From: Actinomadura alba
GTDB lineage: Bacteria; Actinomycetota; Actinomycetes; Streptosporangiales; Streptosporangiaceae
Length of the DNA: 64,000 bases
Assembly: GCF_014323705.1 (NCBI RefSeq)
Contig: NZ_JABVEC010000004.1
Location: forward strand, 186,001-250,000
Reading direction: 5' to 3'
In this document: in pieces, positions 9,153-16,885 of the stretch
Layout: every line of letters begins with the position of its first letter
Numbering within the stretch: position 1 is the first letter of the stretch
The notes under the pieces: model-generated
Database searches by the model: none
What the model was told of the DNA's origin: nothing
Seen by the model: only the letters and a program-made list of their open reading frames with translations
Program-made: the position numbers and the translations under genes

Positions 9153-9190
9153 TGGCAGCAGTATGTGATCAAGTAGGTCCTGACACCAGC
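9153..9190 (-). promoter_or_regulatory. Conserved promoter of LVIVD copy 1
   Basis: Read on the minus strand: a TGGTGT hexamer, 17 bases, then CATACT, with the block TTGATCACATACTGCTG shared almost exactly with the promoter of copy 2 at 10773-10812. The conserved hexamers at 17-base spacing look like -35 and -10 boxes. TGATCA is an additional palindrome that may be an operator. Confidence 0.5.
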
Positions 9191-9238
9191 GACATGTAGG
9201 AATGATGCCGACTTGTGTCTTTTGTCCCTTGACGAACA

Positions 9239-9281
9239 AAGAGAGGTCCCCCCGGGCCGGCTGCCCGGGGGGACCTCTCTT
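9239..9281 (-). terminator. Strong terminator of LVIVD copy 2
   Basis: A perfect 19-bp inverted repeat with a five-base loop (CGGCT). On the minus strand it is followed by TTGTTC, giving a T-rich tail. It lies about 30 bases after the stop at 9311. It is the strongest hairpin in this part of the window. Confidence 0.85.
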
Positions 9282-9310
9282 ACGTCAGCGCTCGTGCGTC
9301 AGCGGTGCGA

Positions 9311-10738
9311 TCAGTGCCGACCGTAGGAGTGCTGGGACTGGACGTTGAGCTCGTCGAAGTGAACACGCTTCGCCGGTGCGAGCCTCTTGTCCGTGACATC
9401 CAGAACGTCCAAGCCCTTCTGGATGTCGTTGGAGAAGATGTAGCCGTTGTAGTAGTACGCCGACCAGGATCCGGCGGTCTGGAGCTGGGTGTTGGACAGC
9501 GGCCCGCGCTCGAAGAAGCCGATGGTCTTCGGGTGCCTCGAGTCGGTGAAGTCCCACACCTGGACGCCGCCCTGGTACCAGGCCTGGACCATGATGTCCT
9601 TGCCGGGCACCGGGATCAGGTTGCCGTTGTGCGCCACGCAGACCTCGGTGTCGGCCTGGTCCCGGTCGATCTTGTAGTAGCTGCGGAAGACCAGCTTGCG
9701 CTTGTCGCCCTTGCCGACGATGTCGTAGATGCCGTTGGCGCCCTTCTGGGAACCGATGGTGTCGTTGCACGTCGCCGTGCCGCCGCCGCCGAGCTCGTCG
9801 GTGAAGACGATCTTGTTGGCCTTGTTGTTGAACGTCGCCGAGTGCCAGAACGAGAAGTTCTCGTCGTCCCGGACCACATCGATCGTCCTCGGGGCCAGCG
9901 GGTTGGTGATGTCGAAGAGCACGCCGTCGCCCATGCAGGCACCGGCCATGATCTTCTTGTCCGGGTAGGCGGTCAGGTCGTGGCAGCCGGTCGTCTGCCT
10001 GGTGATCTCCGGGTAGGGCAGGCCGTCGCCGGGGTTGCCGCCGTCCGGGAAGAGCACCGGCTCGGCGACCACAGCCGCGTCGGTCGGCTTCTTGTGGTCG
10101 ACCTTGATCACCGAGATCTTGTCATGCGGGTACTGGCAGTCCGGCCCGACGGAGTTCTGGTCGATCAGGTAGGACGAGACGTATACGTACGTCGTGTCCT
10201 TGCCACCCGGCACGATCGTGTGGGTGTGCGAGCCGCACTTGTTCTCGACCGACTTGATGTAGCGCGGGTTGCGCACATCGCTGATGTCGAAGATCTTGAT
10301 GCCCTCCCACGACTCCTTGACCGTCACGGGCTGCGTCGTGCTGCTGCACGAGTCGTTGTTCCGTGAGGAGTCCGTGGAGAGGAACAGCAGGTCCCCGGCG
10401 ACCGAAACGTCGTTCTGCGAACCGGGGCAGACCACCTGGCTGACGATCTTCGGCTTCCTGGGGTCGCCGATGTCGTAGATGGTGACGCCGCCGTAGTTCC
10501 CCGCGAAGGCGTACTTGCCCTGGAACGCGATGTCGCTGTTCAGATTGGCCAGTGTGTCGAACGGGGCCTGCTTCGGGATGTTCGCCACATGGTCGACGTT
10601 GTCGCTCTTCACGACCTCGTCGACCCCTGGAAACGCCGGCGCTGCCGTGGTGGGCGAGGCCAGTGCCAAAGAGGTGAACGCCGCTGCCACTGTGGTGGCG
10701 AGAGCGGCCCACACCTTGCGTCTTCTTCCGGACGCCAC
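9311..10738 (-). CDS. Secreted LVIVD-repeat beta-propeller protein, copy 2
   Basis: 475 residues, in tandem with copy 1 and of the same build: signal peptide ending near TTAAPAFPG, then repeats such as GVTIYDIGDP, GIKIFDISDV, GVLFDITNPLAP and GVQVWDFTDS. The same Cys/His islands (CGSHTHTIVPG, GCHDLTAYPDK, CVAHNGN) are kept, so they are probably structural or metal-binding. It has its own promoter and terminator, so the two copies are separate transcription units made by duplicating a whole unit of about 1.6 kb. Function is unknown. The divergent neighbour is a DUF305 lipoprotein, a pairing I recall from other actinomycetes. Confidence 0.85.
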   Translation of the reverse strand: MASGRRRKVWAALATTVAAAFTSLALASPTTAAPAFPGVDEVVKSDNVDHVANIPKQAPFDTLANLNSDIAFQGKYAFAGNYGGVTIYDIGDPRKPKIVSQVVCPGSQNDVSVAGDLLFLSTDSSRNNDSCSSTTQPVTVKESWEGIKIFDISDVRNPRYIKSVENKCGSHTHTIVPGGKDTTYVYVSSYLIDQNSVGPDCQYPHDKISVIKVDHKKPTDAAVVAEPVLFPDGGNPGDGLPYPEITRQTTGCHDLTAYPDKKIMAGACMGDGVLFDITNPLAPRTIDVVRDDENFSFWHSATFNNKANKIVFTDELGGGGTATCNDTIGSQKGANGIYDIVGKGDKRKLVFRSYYKIDRDQADTEVCVAHNGNLIPVPGKDIMVQAWYQGGVQVWDFTDSRHPKTIGFFERGPLSNTQLQTAGSWSAYYYNGYIFSNDIQKGLDVLDVTDKRLAPAKRVHFDELNVQSQHSYGRH

Positions 10739-10772
10739 GCGTTGCTCCCTTCATTTCCCCCGAGTACACCTG

Positions 10773-10812
10773 AACTGCCAGCAGTATGTGATCAACACGC
10801 ATAGGGCACCAG
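10773..10812 (-). promoter_or_regulatory. Conserved promoter of LVIVD copy 2
   Basis: Same layout as at copy 1: TGGTGC, 17 bases, CATACT, with the shared TTGATCACATACTGCTG block. The region also serves as the upstream region of the divergent DUF305 gene. Confidence 0.5.
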
Positions 10813-10911
10813 AGGTAGGGGCAAATGATGCAAAGCCGTGCCTTTCGCCCACGGGGAGATCGCGCTACGGTGCCCTAGTTGTTTGCAGGTCAGGAGGGTG
10901 GGCAGGCGTTT

Positions 10912-11577
10912 ATGGGCATGAAGCTGGCCGGAATCGGCCTTGTGGTCGCGGCCTTCGCTGTCGCGGGGTGCAGCGGCGAGGAGACCACTCCCCGATCCTC
11001 TCCGGGGGTCGTCGGCTCTGGGGCGCCGGTGATCGTGCCCGGCCGGCCCGGGGAGCCGAACAGGACCGCTAAGCCCGGCGAGACCGTCGACACCGGAGTC
11101 CGCGCCGCCAACGGCGCCGACGTCCGTTTCATGCAGCGGATGATCCCGCACCACGAGCAGGCGCTCGAGATGACCGCTCTGGTGAAGGACCGGGCCGTGA
11201 ACACCCAGGTGCGCGCGCTCGCCGGCCGGATCAACGCCGCGCAGGGGCCGGAGATCAGCGCTATGCAGTCGTGGCTCCGCTCGAAGGGCAAGTCCACGGC
11301 GGGAAGCGGTCAGGGCCACGGAGCGCATGGCGGCGGTGACGCGATGCCCGGGATGGCCACTCCAGAGCAGATGGCCAAGCTCAAGGCCGCGTCCGGCAAG
11401 GAGTTCGACAAGCTCTTCCTGGAGCTCATGATCGTCCATCACAAGGGCGCCATCACCATGGCGAACGAGGCGCTCGGGGACGGTGCCGACGTCATCGTGA
11501 ACCGCATGGCGATCGACGTGAACACCGGCCAGGGCGCCGAGATCCACCGCATGCAGGAACTGCTCCAGCCGATGTGA
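10912..11577 (+). CDS. DUF305 lipoprotein
   Basis: 221 residues. A lipoprotein signal peptide ends in the lipobox AVAGC with Cys20 as the lipidation site. Two DUF305 repeats follow: MQRMIPHHEQALEMT and, near the C-terminus, LMIVHHKGAITMANEAL. The paired histidines and methionines (HH, M-rich) are typical of this four-helix, ferritin-like family, which is often linked to copper or other metal handling; metal binding here is inference. An AGGAGG sequence lies 14 bases upstream of the ATG at 10912; ATG 10918 is equally possible. Divergent from the LVIVD pair. Confidence 0.85.
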   Translation: MGMKLAGIGLVVAAFAVAGCSGEETTPRSSPGVVGSGAPVIVPGRPGEPNRTAKPGETVDTGVRAANGADVRFMQRMIPHHEQALEMTALVKDRAVNTQVRALAGRINAAQGPEISAMQSWLRSKGKSTAGSGQGHGAHGGGDAMPGMATPEQMAKLKAASGKEFDKLFLELMIVHHKGAITMANEALGDGADVIVNRMAIDVNTGQGAEIHRMQELLQPM

Positions 11578-11588
11578 CCTCCGCGGGC

Positions 11589-11610
11589 AGGCCGGGCCGT
11601 GGCCCGGCCT
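11589..11610. terminator. Hairpin after DUF305 gene
   Basis: A ten-base inverted repeat, AGGCCGGGCC against GGCCCGGCCT, separated by only two bases (so in practice an eight- or nine-bp stem and a tight loop), 11 bases after the DUF305 stop. No T tract. Confidence 0.55.
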
Positions 11611-11771
11611 GGTCACTCCTCGGTCGCCGAGGTGGCCGTGGTCGGCGTCCCCACAAGATCCCCAACCTGGGCGTTGACTGTTTCAGGGCTCAGAGCTCTG
11701 CCGTGCAATTAGGGTGCCGTTCGGCCACCAGGACCAGGCCGACTTGGTGGCCGTGCTGGGACCCTGGCGGC

Positions 11772-12995
11772 TCACTCGCGATGAATCAAGAGTTCGCGGA
11801 CCGCGGCGACGTCGCGGTACTGCTCCAGCCGGGTGAGAACGACCCTGGCGCGTTGAGCAGTGCGCTGGCTCGTCACCTTTGCTGACAGCTCTAGCATTCG
11901 GCCGGCTGCGGCGGCGGCTTCTTCTGGCTCGTTGGCGTCGGCGAGAGCGATTGCGAGCCATGACAGGTAGAGCGCGAGCTCCCGTGCGTGGGTCGCGTCG
12001 TATCGGCCGAGCACATCGAGCAGCAAAGGCACCGCACGCAACGGGCGCTGGAGTTCGGTATATGCGCGTGCCTCCATGATCTGGAGCTCGCTGGAGTCGA
12101 CCCAGTAGAGGTAAGCGGGGTCTTCCCGGCCATCGTGCTCGGCTAGTGCCTCGGCGGCATTGCCAAGCGCTCCCATGGCGGCTTGAGACTCGTGTACCCG
12201 CACGTGCGCCCACGCGAGCCGGTCCCACGCCAGGGCTCGCGCCCGCGGCGGAGCATCCGCCCCGGCGGCAGCGACCGCTCCCTCGGCGAGCGTGACCGCC
12301 TCGCGGGGATCTCCGACATTGGCCATCTGATAAGCCAACGACCCGGTCAGGTTGGATTCGAGGACTGGATCTTCGGCTTCTCGAGCGGCGCTGATCCCGA
12401 GGCGGTAGGTGTCTGCCGCCCGGTCGTACTGACCGGCATCGCTGGCCACCCATCCGGCGATCTGCGCGAACTCGCCGATGACCGATAGCAGGCTGCGGCC
12501 TACCTCGTCCGAGTGAGCTGTCTCCTGTTGGAGGCGTATGGCGGCGTCCAGTTCGCGGAACACCGGGGTGAGGAGATCCCCGCCGGCCAGGACATCGTCC
12601 GCCAGCCGAAGGGCGTGCACGCGCGCTTCCAGGTCCGCAACAATGCCGACCCCAACGTGGCGGCCCGTGACGCTGGCGATGCGACCGGTCAGGTCTCCCT
12701 GGGACAGAAGTCCAGACAGCATCGCGCCAGCGCTACGGTGCCGGTGCTCAGGCCCGAACAGCTCGGCCTCATCAACCTCGAATGCTTCGGCATAAGCGAG
12801 CCGGTAACGCTCGCTCATCCCCACCTTGCCGGCTTCCCAGCGCTTCACGTACGACAACACCGTCTCAGCGTCGGGTATTTGCCGTCCAGGCAGGCCATCT
12901 CGAATTCGCCGGGCCATCGTGCCCTTGCTCCAGCCGCGCCGTTCCCTTTCCCAGCGCAGTCGCGCGCTGAGCGCACGTCGGTCATCGGCGGTCAT
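11772..12995 (-). CDS. XRE-family regulator with tetratricopeptide-like C-terminus
   Basis: 407 residues. The first 80 residues form an XRE helix-turn-helix (LRWERERRGWSKGTMARRI ... TVLSYVKRWEAG). The rest is a helical repeat region with TPR character (AAIRLQQETAH, EFAQIAGWVASDAGQYDRAADTY, EALAEHDGRED, ARAYTELQRPLRAVPLLLDVL). Such actinomycete regulators often respond to a peptide or small protein, which is family knowledge. The ATG at 12995 has a GAGGTG site seven bases away; the 36 codons upstream in the same frame overlap the divergent promoter. The divergent small gene at 13127 is the obvious candidate target. Confidence 0.8.
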   Translation of the reverse strand: MTADDRRALSARLRWERERRGWSKGTMARRIRDGLPGRQIPDAETVLSYVKRWEAGKVGMSERYRLAYAEAFEVDEAELFGPEHRHRSAGAMLSGLLSQGDLTGRIASVTGRHVGVGIVADLEARVHALRLADDVLAGGDLLTPVFRELDAAIRLQQETAHSDEVGRSLLSVIGEFAQIAGWVASDAGQYDRAADTYRLGISAAREAEDPVLESNLTGSLAYQMANVGDPREAVTLAEGAVAAAGADAPPRARALAWDRLAWAHVRVHESQAAMGALGNAAEALAEHDGREDPAYLYWVDSSELQIMEARAYTELQRPLRAVPLLLDVLGRYDATHARELALYLSWLAIALADANEPEEAAAAAGRMLELSAKVTSQRTAQRARVVLTRLEQYRDVAAVRELLIHRE

Positions 12996-13126
12996 CGCGT
13001 GCACCTCACGTCGCCGTGCCCCCGGGGAGCACCCCAAGTGCTCCTCATTGTGCCCCTGTCGACCCGACACGATCCAGGAATTCACTGAGCGTGACCGAAT
13101 CACAACCTCGAACGCAGGAGATCACG

Positions 13127-13570
13127 GTGCACGCTCGACGGACTTGGGAGCCGCCACGGCTGTATTCGTGGACGATCGTTGCCGGTGGCGACGTTGGCGC
13201 GCTCGGCGTGACCGACGACCACGAGCATGCGTTGGCCGCTGTCGCGGACGCGCTGCGGAGCGCACCGGTCGGCGCGCGTGGACTGGTCCACCGGACCATG
13301 CTCAGCTTCTCGCGGCTGGGTTACGTCTACGAGGGCCTGGTGGCTCGCTGCCGGATCGATCCAGGCAGCGGCACCGTGGTGTGCGACGACCTGCCCCGAC
13401 CGTCGTCGTGGACGCGGCTCGCGCCGACGTTCACCGATCCCCCCGAGGTCCTCGGTGATGCGATCCCGCCCGAGGCCATCGCGACCGGGCTCGCCGACCT
13501 CCAGGTCCACCACGAGCGGCTCGAACAAGTGTCGGCTCCGGTCAACCCTTCGAGTGGGACGGCACGGTAG
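13127..13570 (+). CDS. Hypothetical protein divergent from XRE regulator
   Basis: 147 residues with a GTG start and an AGGAG site six bases upstream. No domain is recognised. Features seen: a short beta-like N-terminus (RLYSWTIVAGGDVGALGVTDDHEHALAAVADAL is split here by eye into a strand and a helix), no signal peptide and no membrane segment. Genes of this type commonly lie beside XRE/TPR regulators in Streptosporangiales, which I state from memory. Divergent arrangement with the 12995 gene suggests joint regulation. It is followed after two bases by a decayed XRE reading frame. Confidence 0.7.
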   Translation: MHARRTWEPPRLYSWTIVAGGDVGALGVTDDHEHALAAVADALRSAPVGARGLVHRTMLSFSRLGYVYEGLVARCRIDPGSGTVVCDDLPRPSSWTRLAPTFTDPPEVLGDAIPPEAIATGLADLQVHHERLEQVSAPVNPSSGTAR

Positions 13571-13572
13571 CC

Positions 13573-13781
13573 GTGGGCGTGAACTGGGTCGACCCAATCG
13601 ATCCCCCTACTGGTGGGCGCGTCACGCGCAGCGGCTCGCCCACCTCTCCGGGCAGCCCCCGCCCGGACGTCGTACGGCCCGGGGCACCGCCGGAACCCGG
13701 GCCGTGGCGATGCTGGACCGGATCGCCAAGGCCATGCACACCACGTTCACCATCACCGTCGGAGACCGTGCGGCGGTTTGA
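13573..13781 (+). pseudogene. Decayed XRE-type small regulator or antitoxin with frameshifts
   Basis: A GTG at 13573 opens GVNWVDPIDPP, and the reading then fits only in another frame: YWWARHAQRLAHLSGQP, and ends AMLDRIAKAMHTTFTITVGD. Adding one C to the C5 run at 13603-13607 joins the first two parts. A second shift near 13660 would restore RPDVVR after SGQP. The reassembled string has the order of an XRE helix-turn-helix (A-LSGQ---V-R ... MLDRIAKAM). Every piece is on the same strand and directly behind the 13127 gene. Either a real pseudogene or several base errors. Confidence 0.45.
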
Positions 13782-13952
13782 CCCACGCCCGGGAGCACAG
13801 ACAGTGGCGCCGGGGTGGGCGATCGCGTCGGCGCCCAGCGCGGCGAGGTGGGTGTCCCCAGGAGCGCGGCGGGGGCTTCCCGGAGGCCCAGGGCAGGTTG
13901 ATGGTCTCAACGGCACAGAACAGACGGCACAGAACAAACCAATTCCCCGTAG

Positions 13953-14813
13953 TCACGCATTCGGAGGCGTCCGCGGGACGATGTGTTGGGATCCGATGAC
14001 GGAGAGAAGCTGTAGTTTCTCGTAGCTTTCGCTGCCGGGGACGGCGGTGTAGACGAGAAGGGTGTGTGACTGGTCGGGGTCGAGAAGTATCTGGCAGGTC
14101 AGTTCCAGGGCGCCGACCTCAGGGTGCATGTAGCGTTTGACGCCGTTGTAGTGGATGCCGATTTCGTGTTCGTTCCAGACGGTGCGGAATTCTTCGCTGT
14201 GGGCGAGCAGGAGGTCCATGAGGTGAGCGGCCCGTGATTTGGGCCCGCGGAGTGCGACCATCTTGCGTAGTCCGGCGGCGAAGACGCGGGAGTGCAGCGC
14301 GTGGTCGTCGGGGTGGTACATGGCCCGGGTGGCCGGGTCGGTGAACCACCGGTAGCCGATGCTGCGGGCTGGGCCGGTGTATCGGGTGGTGTCGCCGGTG
14401 AGTGCGACGCCGAGCGGGGTCTGCCGGAGTGTCTCGCCGAGCTCGGTGACGATCTCGGCGGGGGTGTCCGTGAGCCGGTCGAAGATGCGGAGCAGGCCGG
14501 GACTGATGTGTTCGCTGATTGCGCCTCTCGCGGGTGGGTTGTGCCCGGCGAGGCGGAACAGGTGGTCGCGTTCGTCGAGGGACAGACGCAGACCCTGGCC
14601 GATCGAGGCGATCATGTGCTCGGACGGGTGAGGTCCGCGCTCCCGCTCGAGCCGGCTGTAGTAGTCGGTGGAGATGTGGCAGAGCGTGGCGACTTCTTCG
14701 CGGCGCAGACCGGCGGTTCTGCGCCGTTGCCCGCGCGGGAGACCGACGTCTTCAGGTTGTAGTGACTCTCGATGGCGGCGCAGGAACTCGGCGAGACCAG
14801 TTCGATCGATCAC
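13953..14813 (-). CDS. XRE regulator with MmyB-type ligand-binding domain
   Basis: 286 residues. The N-terminal helix-turn-helix contains TAGLRREEVATLCHISTDYYSRLERERG (shown as two motifs: TAGLRREEVA and STDYYSRLERERG), the hallmark of the MmyB/Streptomyces family. The second half is the MmyB-like PAS-fold domain that binds fatty acids in one characterised member (IHYNGVKRYMHPEVGALEL, LLVYTAVPGSESYEKL). These regulators are usually repressors of a divergent gene. The divergent gene here is the sulfotransferase at 15029, 215 bp away. The 382 bp between this gene and 13570 contain only the decayed XRE frame. Confidence 0.85.
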   Translation of the reverse strand: MIDRTGLAEFLRRHRESLQPEDVGLPRGQRRRTAGLRREEVATLCHISTDYYSRLERERGPHPSEHMIASIGQGLRLSLDERDHLFRLAGHNPPARGAISEHISPGLLRIFDRLTDTPAEIVTELGETLRQTPLGVALTGDTTRYTGPARSIGYRWFTDPATRAMYHPDDHALHSRVFAAGLRKMVALRGPKSRAAHLMDLLLAHSEEFRTVWNEHEIGIHYNGVKRYMHPEVGALELTCQILLDPDQSHTLLVYTAVPGSESYEKLQLLSVIGSQHIVPRTPPNA

Positions 14814-15028
14814 GGCTGCTTCCTCCCTGGTGCCAGTGCTGTTTCATCCTGCCACCGGTGCCGGATGGCTGCCTCGGACTGTTGATCCCCCCTTCGGGCC
14901 AGAAGCGGCGCCTGACCGTGGCGCCACGAGCGCCGAACGGCGCGTCTTGAGGCTCGCCGGAGCCAGCCTCAGGGGGCCAGCGGAAATTCACTTGGCACAT
15001 CGGCGAGTCGCGAGTTGACTATGTCGCC

Positions 15029-15988
15029 ATGGCCTATCCGTCGCCGATCTTCGTCGCTGGCACCGGTCGGTCGGGAACATCGCAGCTCGCGAACATTCTC
15101 GGCGAACACCCGCAGATCCACAGGATTCCGATCGAGACCAGGTTCATCGTCGACCCGGGCGGCTTCAGGGACTTGGCGGATGCACTCACGATTCGATACG
15201 ACCCTTACGTCGGGGACGACGCCCTCCGCAGGCTGAGCGACATCCTTACGGTGCGACTGGTCGGCAGGAGAGACATCGATCGTGGTCATACCGTTTCTGA
15301 GGCCATCGGCGAGCGGCACTACTGGGACGCGGTGGGACGGCTGTGGCCGGAGCTCGTCGCGAGCACGTTCGACGAGTTCGTGCCTGCGGCAGGGTTCGGC
15401 CATGCCGACTGGGCTGCCGGGCCGTTCGAGCATCAGAGTTACCGGCGGGCGGTCCCGAGGTACTTCAGCGATCGGAGCGAACTGCTCGAAATCCTTCGTC
15501 GCGCAGTCGACGCAATGTTCGGCGGGGCAGCTGCCGACGTGGGAAAGTCGACCTGGTGCGAGAAGACACCGTTCAACCTTCTGTGCATGGACTTCCTCTG
15601 GGAACTCGTCCCTGAGGCGACCATCGTCCACGTCAAGCGCCACCCGGTCGCGGTGGTCGCGTCGCACGTCGACCAGCCATGGGCACCGCCCACGGTCGAC
15701 GGCGCGCTCGCTTGGCTCAAGCCGGTCTATGACCGATGGCTCGCCTGGAAGGCGACCGCCGATCTCGACACCAAGCGATACGTTGAGATCAGAGCCGAGG
15801 ATCTCGCTGCGGACTGGCCGGCCCAGCGGAAGGCGCTCTTCGAGAGCGTTGGCGTTGATGACTTCGCGACCACGTCGACGTTCCGCTCACGCAGCCTCGA
15901 CCACCGCAACGACCAGTTCGACAGCGACACCCGCGCGCTGATCGAACGAGCACTCGCAGATGTCATCCCAACCATGGGATACGAGTAG
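15029..15988 (+). CDS. Sulfotransferase family protein
   Basis: 319 residues. The 5'-phosphosulfate loop of PAPS-dependent sulfotransferases is clear at residues 7-20 (IFVAGTGRSGTSQL), and the 3'-phosphate binding segment appears as IVHVKRHPVAVVASH. These enzymes move sulfate from PAPS to an alcohol, amine or sugar; the acceptor cannot be predicted. The start has no good ribosome site; the upstream GACTATGTCGCC may be a promoter for a leaderless message. Base composition is slightly lower in GC than the flanks. Confidence 0.8.
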   Translation: MAYPSPIFVAGTGRSGTSQLANILGEHPQIHRIPIETRFIVDPGGFRDLADALTIRYDPYVGDDALRRLSDILTVRLVGRRDIDRGHTVSEAIGERHYWDAVGRLWPELVASTFDEFVPAAGFGHADWAAGPFEHQSYRRAVPRYFSDRSELLEILRRAVDAMFGGAAADVGKSTWCEKTPFNLLCMDFLWELVPEATIVHVKRHPVAVVASHVDQPWAPPTVDGALAWLKPVYDRWLAWKATADLDTKRYVEIRAEDLAADWPAQRKALFESVGVDDFATTSTFRSRSLDHRNDQFDSDTRALIERALADVIPTMGYE

Positions 15989-16079
15989 CGGCCGAACAGA
16001 ATGAGTCGACGCCTGGAGCCTGACGGCTCCTCGTGCGGCAGGTTGGTTGCGGTCATGTGTTCGGTCGGACAACCCCTGC

Positions 16080-16727
16080 CTAGGCTTTGCGGGCGAGCAG
16101 TTGAATCTCCTGGAACTGCCGCCGGTCGGTGGGCTGAGGCTCGCGAACCATCCGGGCCACCTCGGCCAACCCGGACTTGCGCAGCATCGCGGCGAGGTGA
16201 TCAGGCCACCACCGATAGGCCGGCGCGACTGTGTGATCGAAGACCTGCGTCGGGTGAGACGGATCATCGCTTGCCGAAAAGCCGACCAGAAGGTGGCCGC
16301 CAGGTGCCAGCACGCGATGGAACTCCGCCAGGATGACGGGGAGTTCTTGCGGCGGAGTGTGGATGATGGACCAACGTGAGAGTACGCCGCCCAGCACGCC
16401 GTCAGCGATGTTCAACGCGGCCATCGAGCCCACGTCGAACCGCAGGCCCGGATAGGCCTGTCGAGCCAACTTGATCATCGCAGGAGAGGCATCAACACCA
16501 AACGCCGCCAGCCCCAGCTCGTCCAGATAAGCGGTGATATGGCCAGGCCCACACCCCAGATCCGCGACCTGACCGTCCCCACTCGCACTTACGACCTCGG
16601 CGAAGGCACCCAAGATCGCGCGGTCCAGGGGACTGTCACGCAGCGTGTCGCGGAACAGCTGCGCATAGGTGGGGGCAGCAGCGTCGTAAGCCTCGCGGGT
16701 GGCACTGAGGGCATCGTGTTCGACCAT
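16080..16727 (-). CDS. Class I SAM-dependent methyltransferase
   Basis: 215 residues. Motif I is VADLGCGPGHITAYL, followed by FGVDASPAMIKLAR and RVLAPGGHLLVGF, the usual order of a class I methyltransferase. The substrate is unknown; the overall build resembles UbiE/small-molecule methyltransferases. The ATG at 16727 is preceded at seven bases by TACTGT, so a leaderless start is preferred over the in-frame start 15 codons upstream. Convergent with the sulfotransferase. Confidence 0.8.
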   Translation of the reverse strand: MVEHDALSATREAYDAAAPTYAQLFRDTLRDSPLDRAILGAFAEVVSASGDGQVADLGCGPGHITAYLDELGLAAFGVDASPAMIKLARQAYPGLRFDVGSMAALNIADGVLGGVLSRWSIIHTPPQELPVILAEFHRVLAPGGHLLVGFSASDDPSHPTQVFDHTVAPAYRWWPDHLAAMLRKSGLAEVARMVREPQPTDRRQFQEIQLLARKA

Positions 16728-16734
16728 GCTCGCG

Positions 16735-16740
16735 ACAGTA
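16735..16740 (-). promoter_or_regulatory. -10 box of leaderless methyltransferase gene
   Basis: TACTGT on the minus strand, seven bases before the ATG, matching the leaderless pattern seen at other genes in this window. Confidence 0.45.
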
Positions 16741-16885
16741 GTTCCCGGCCCGAGGCGAGCCGAGACAATCACGATCTTCCCTCCCGCCCTCCCGCCCTCC
16801 CGTGCCGTCGGAGAAGACGGCCCGGGGAGGTTGCGAGTTCTTCCACGCAGGTCCAGCAGGCCATGTCTACGAGAGGGACGAGTGA

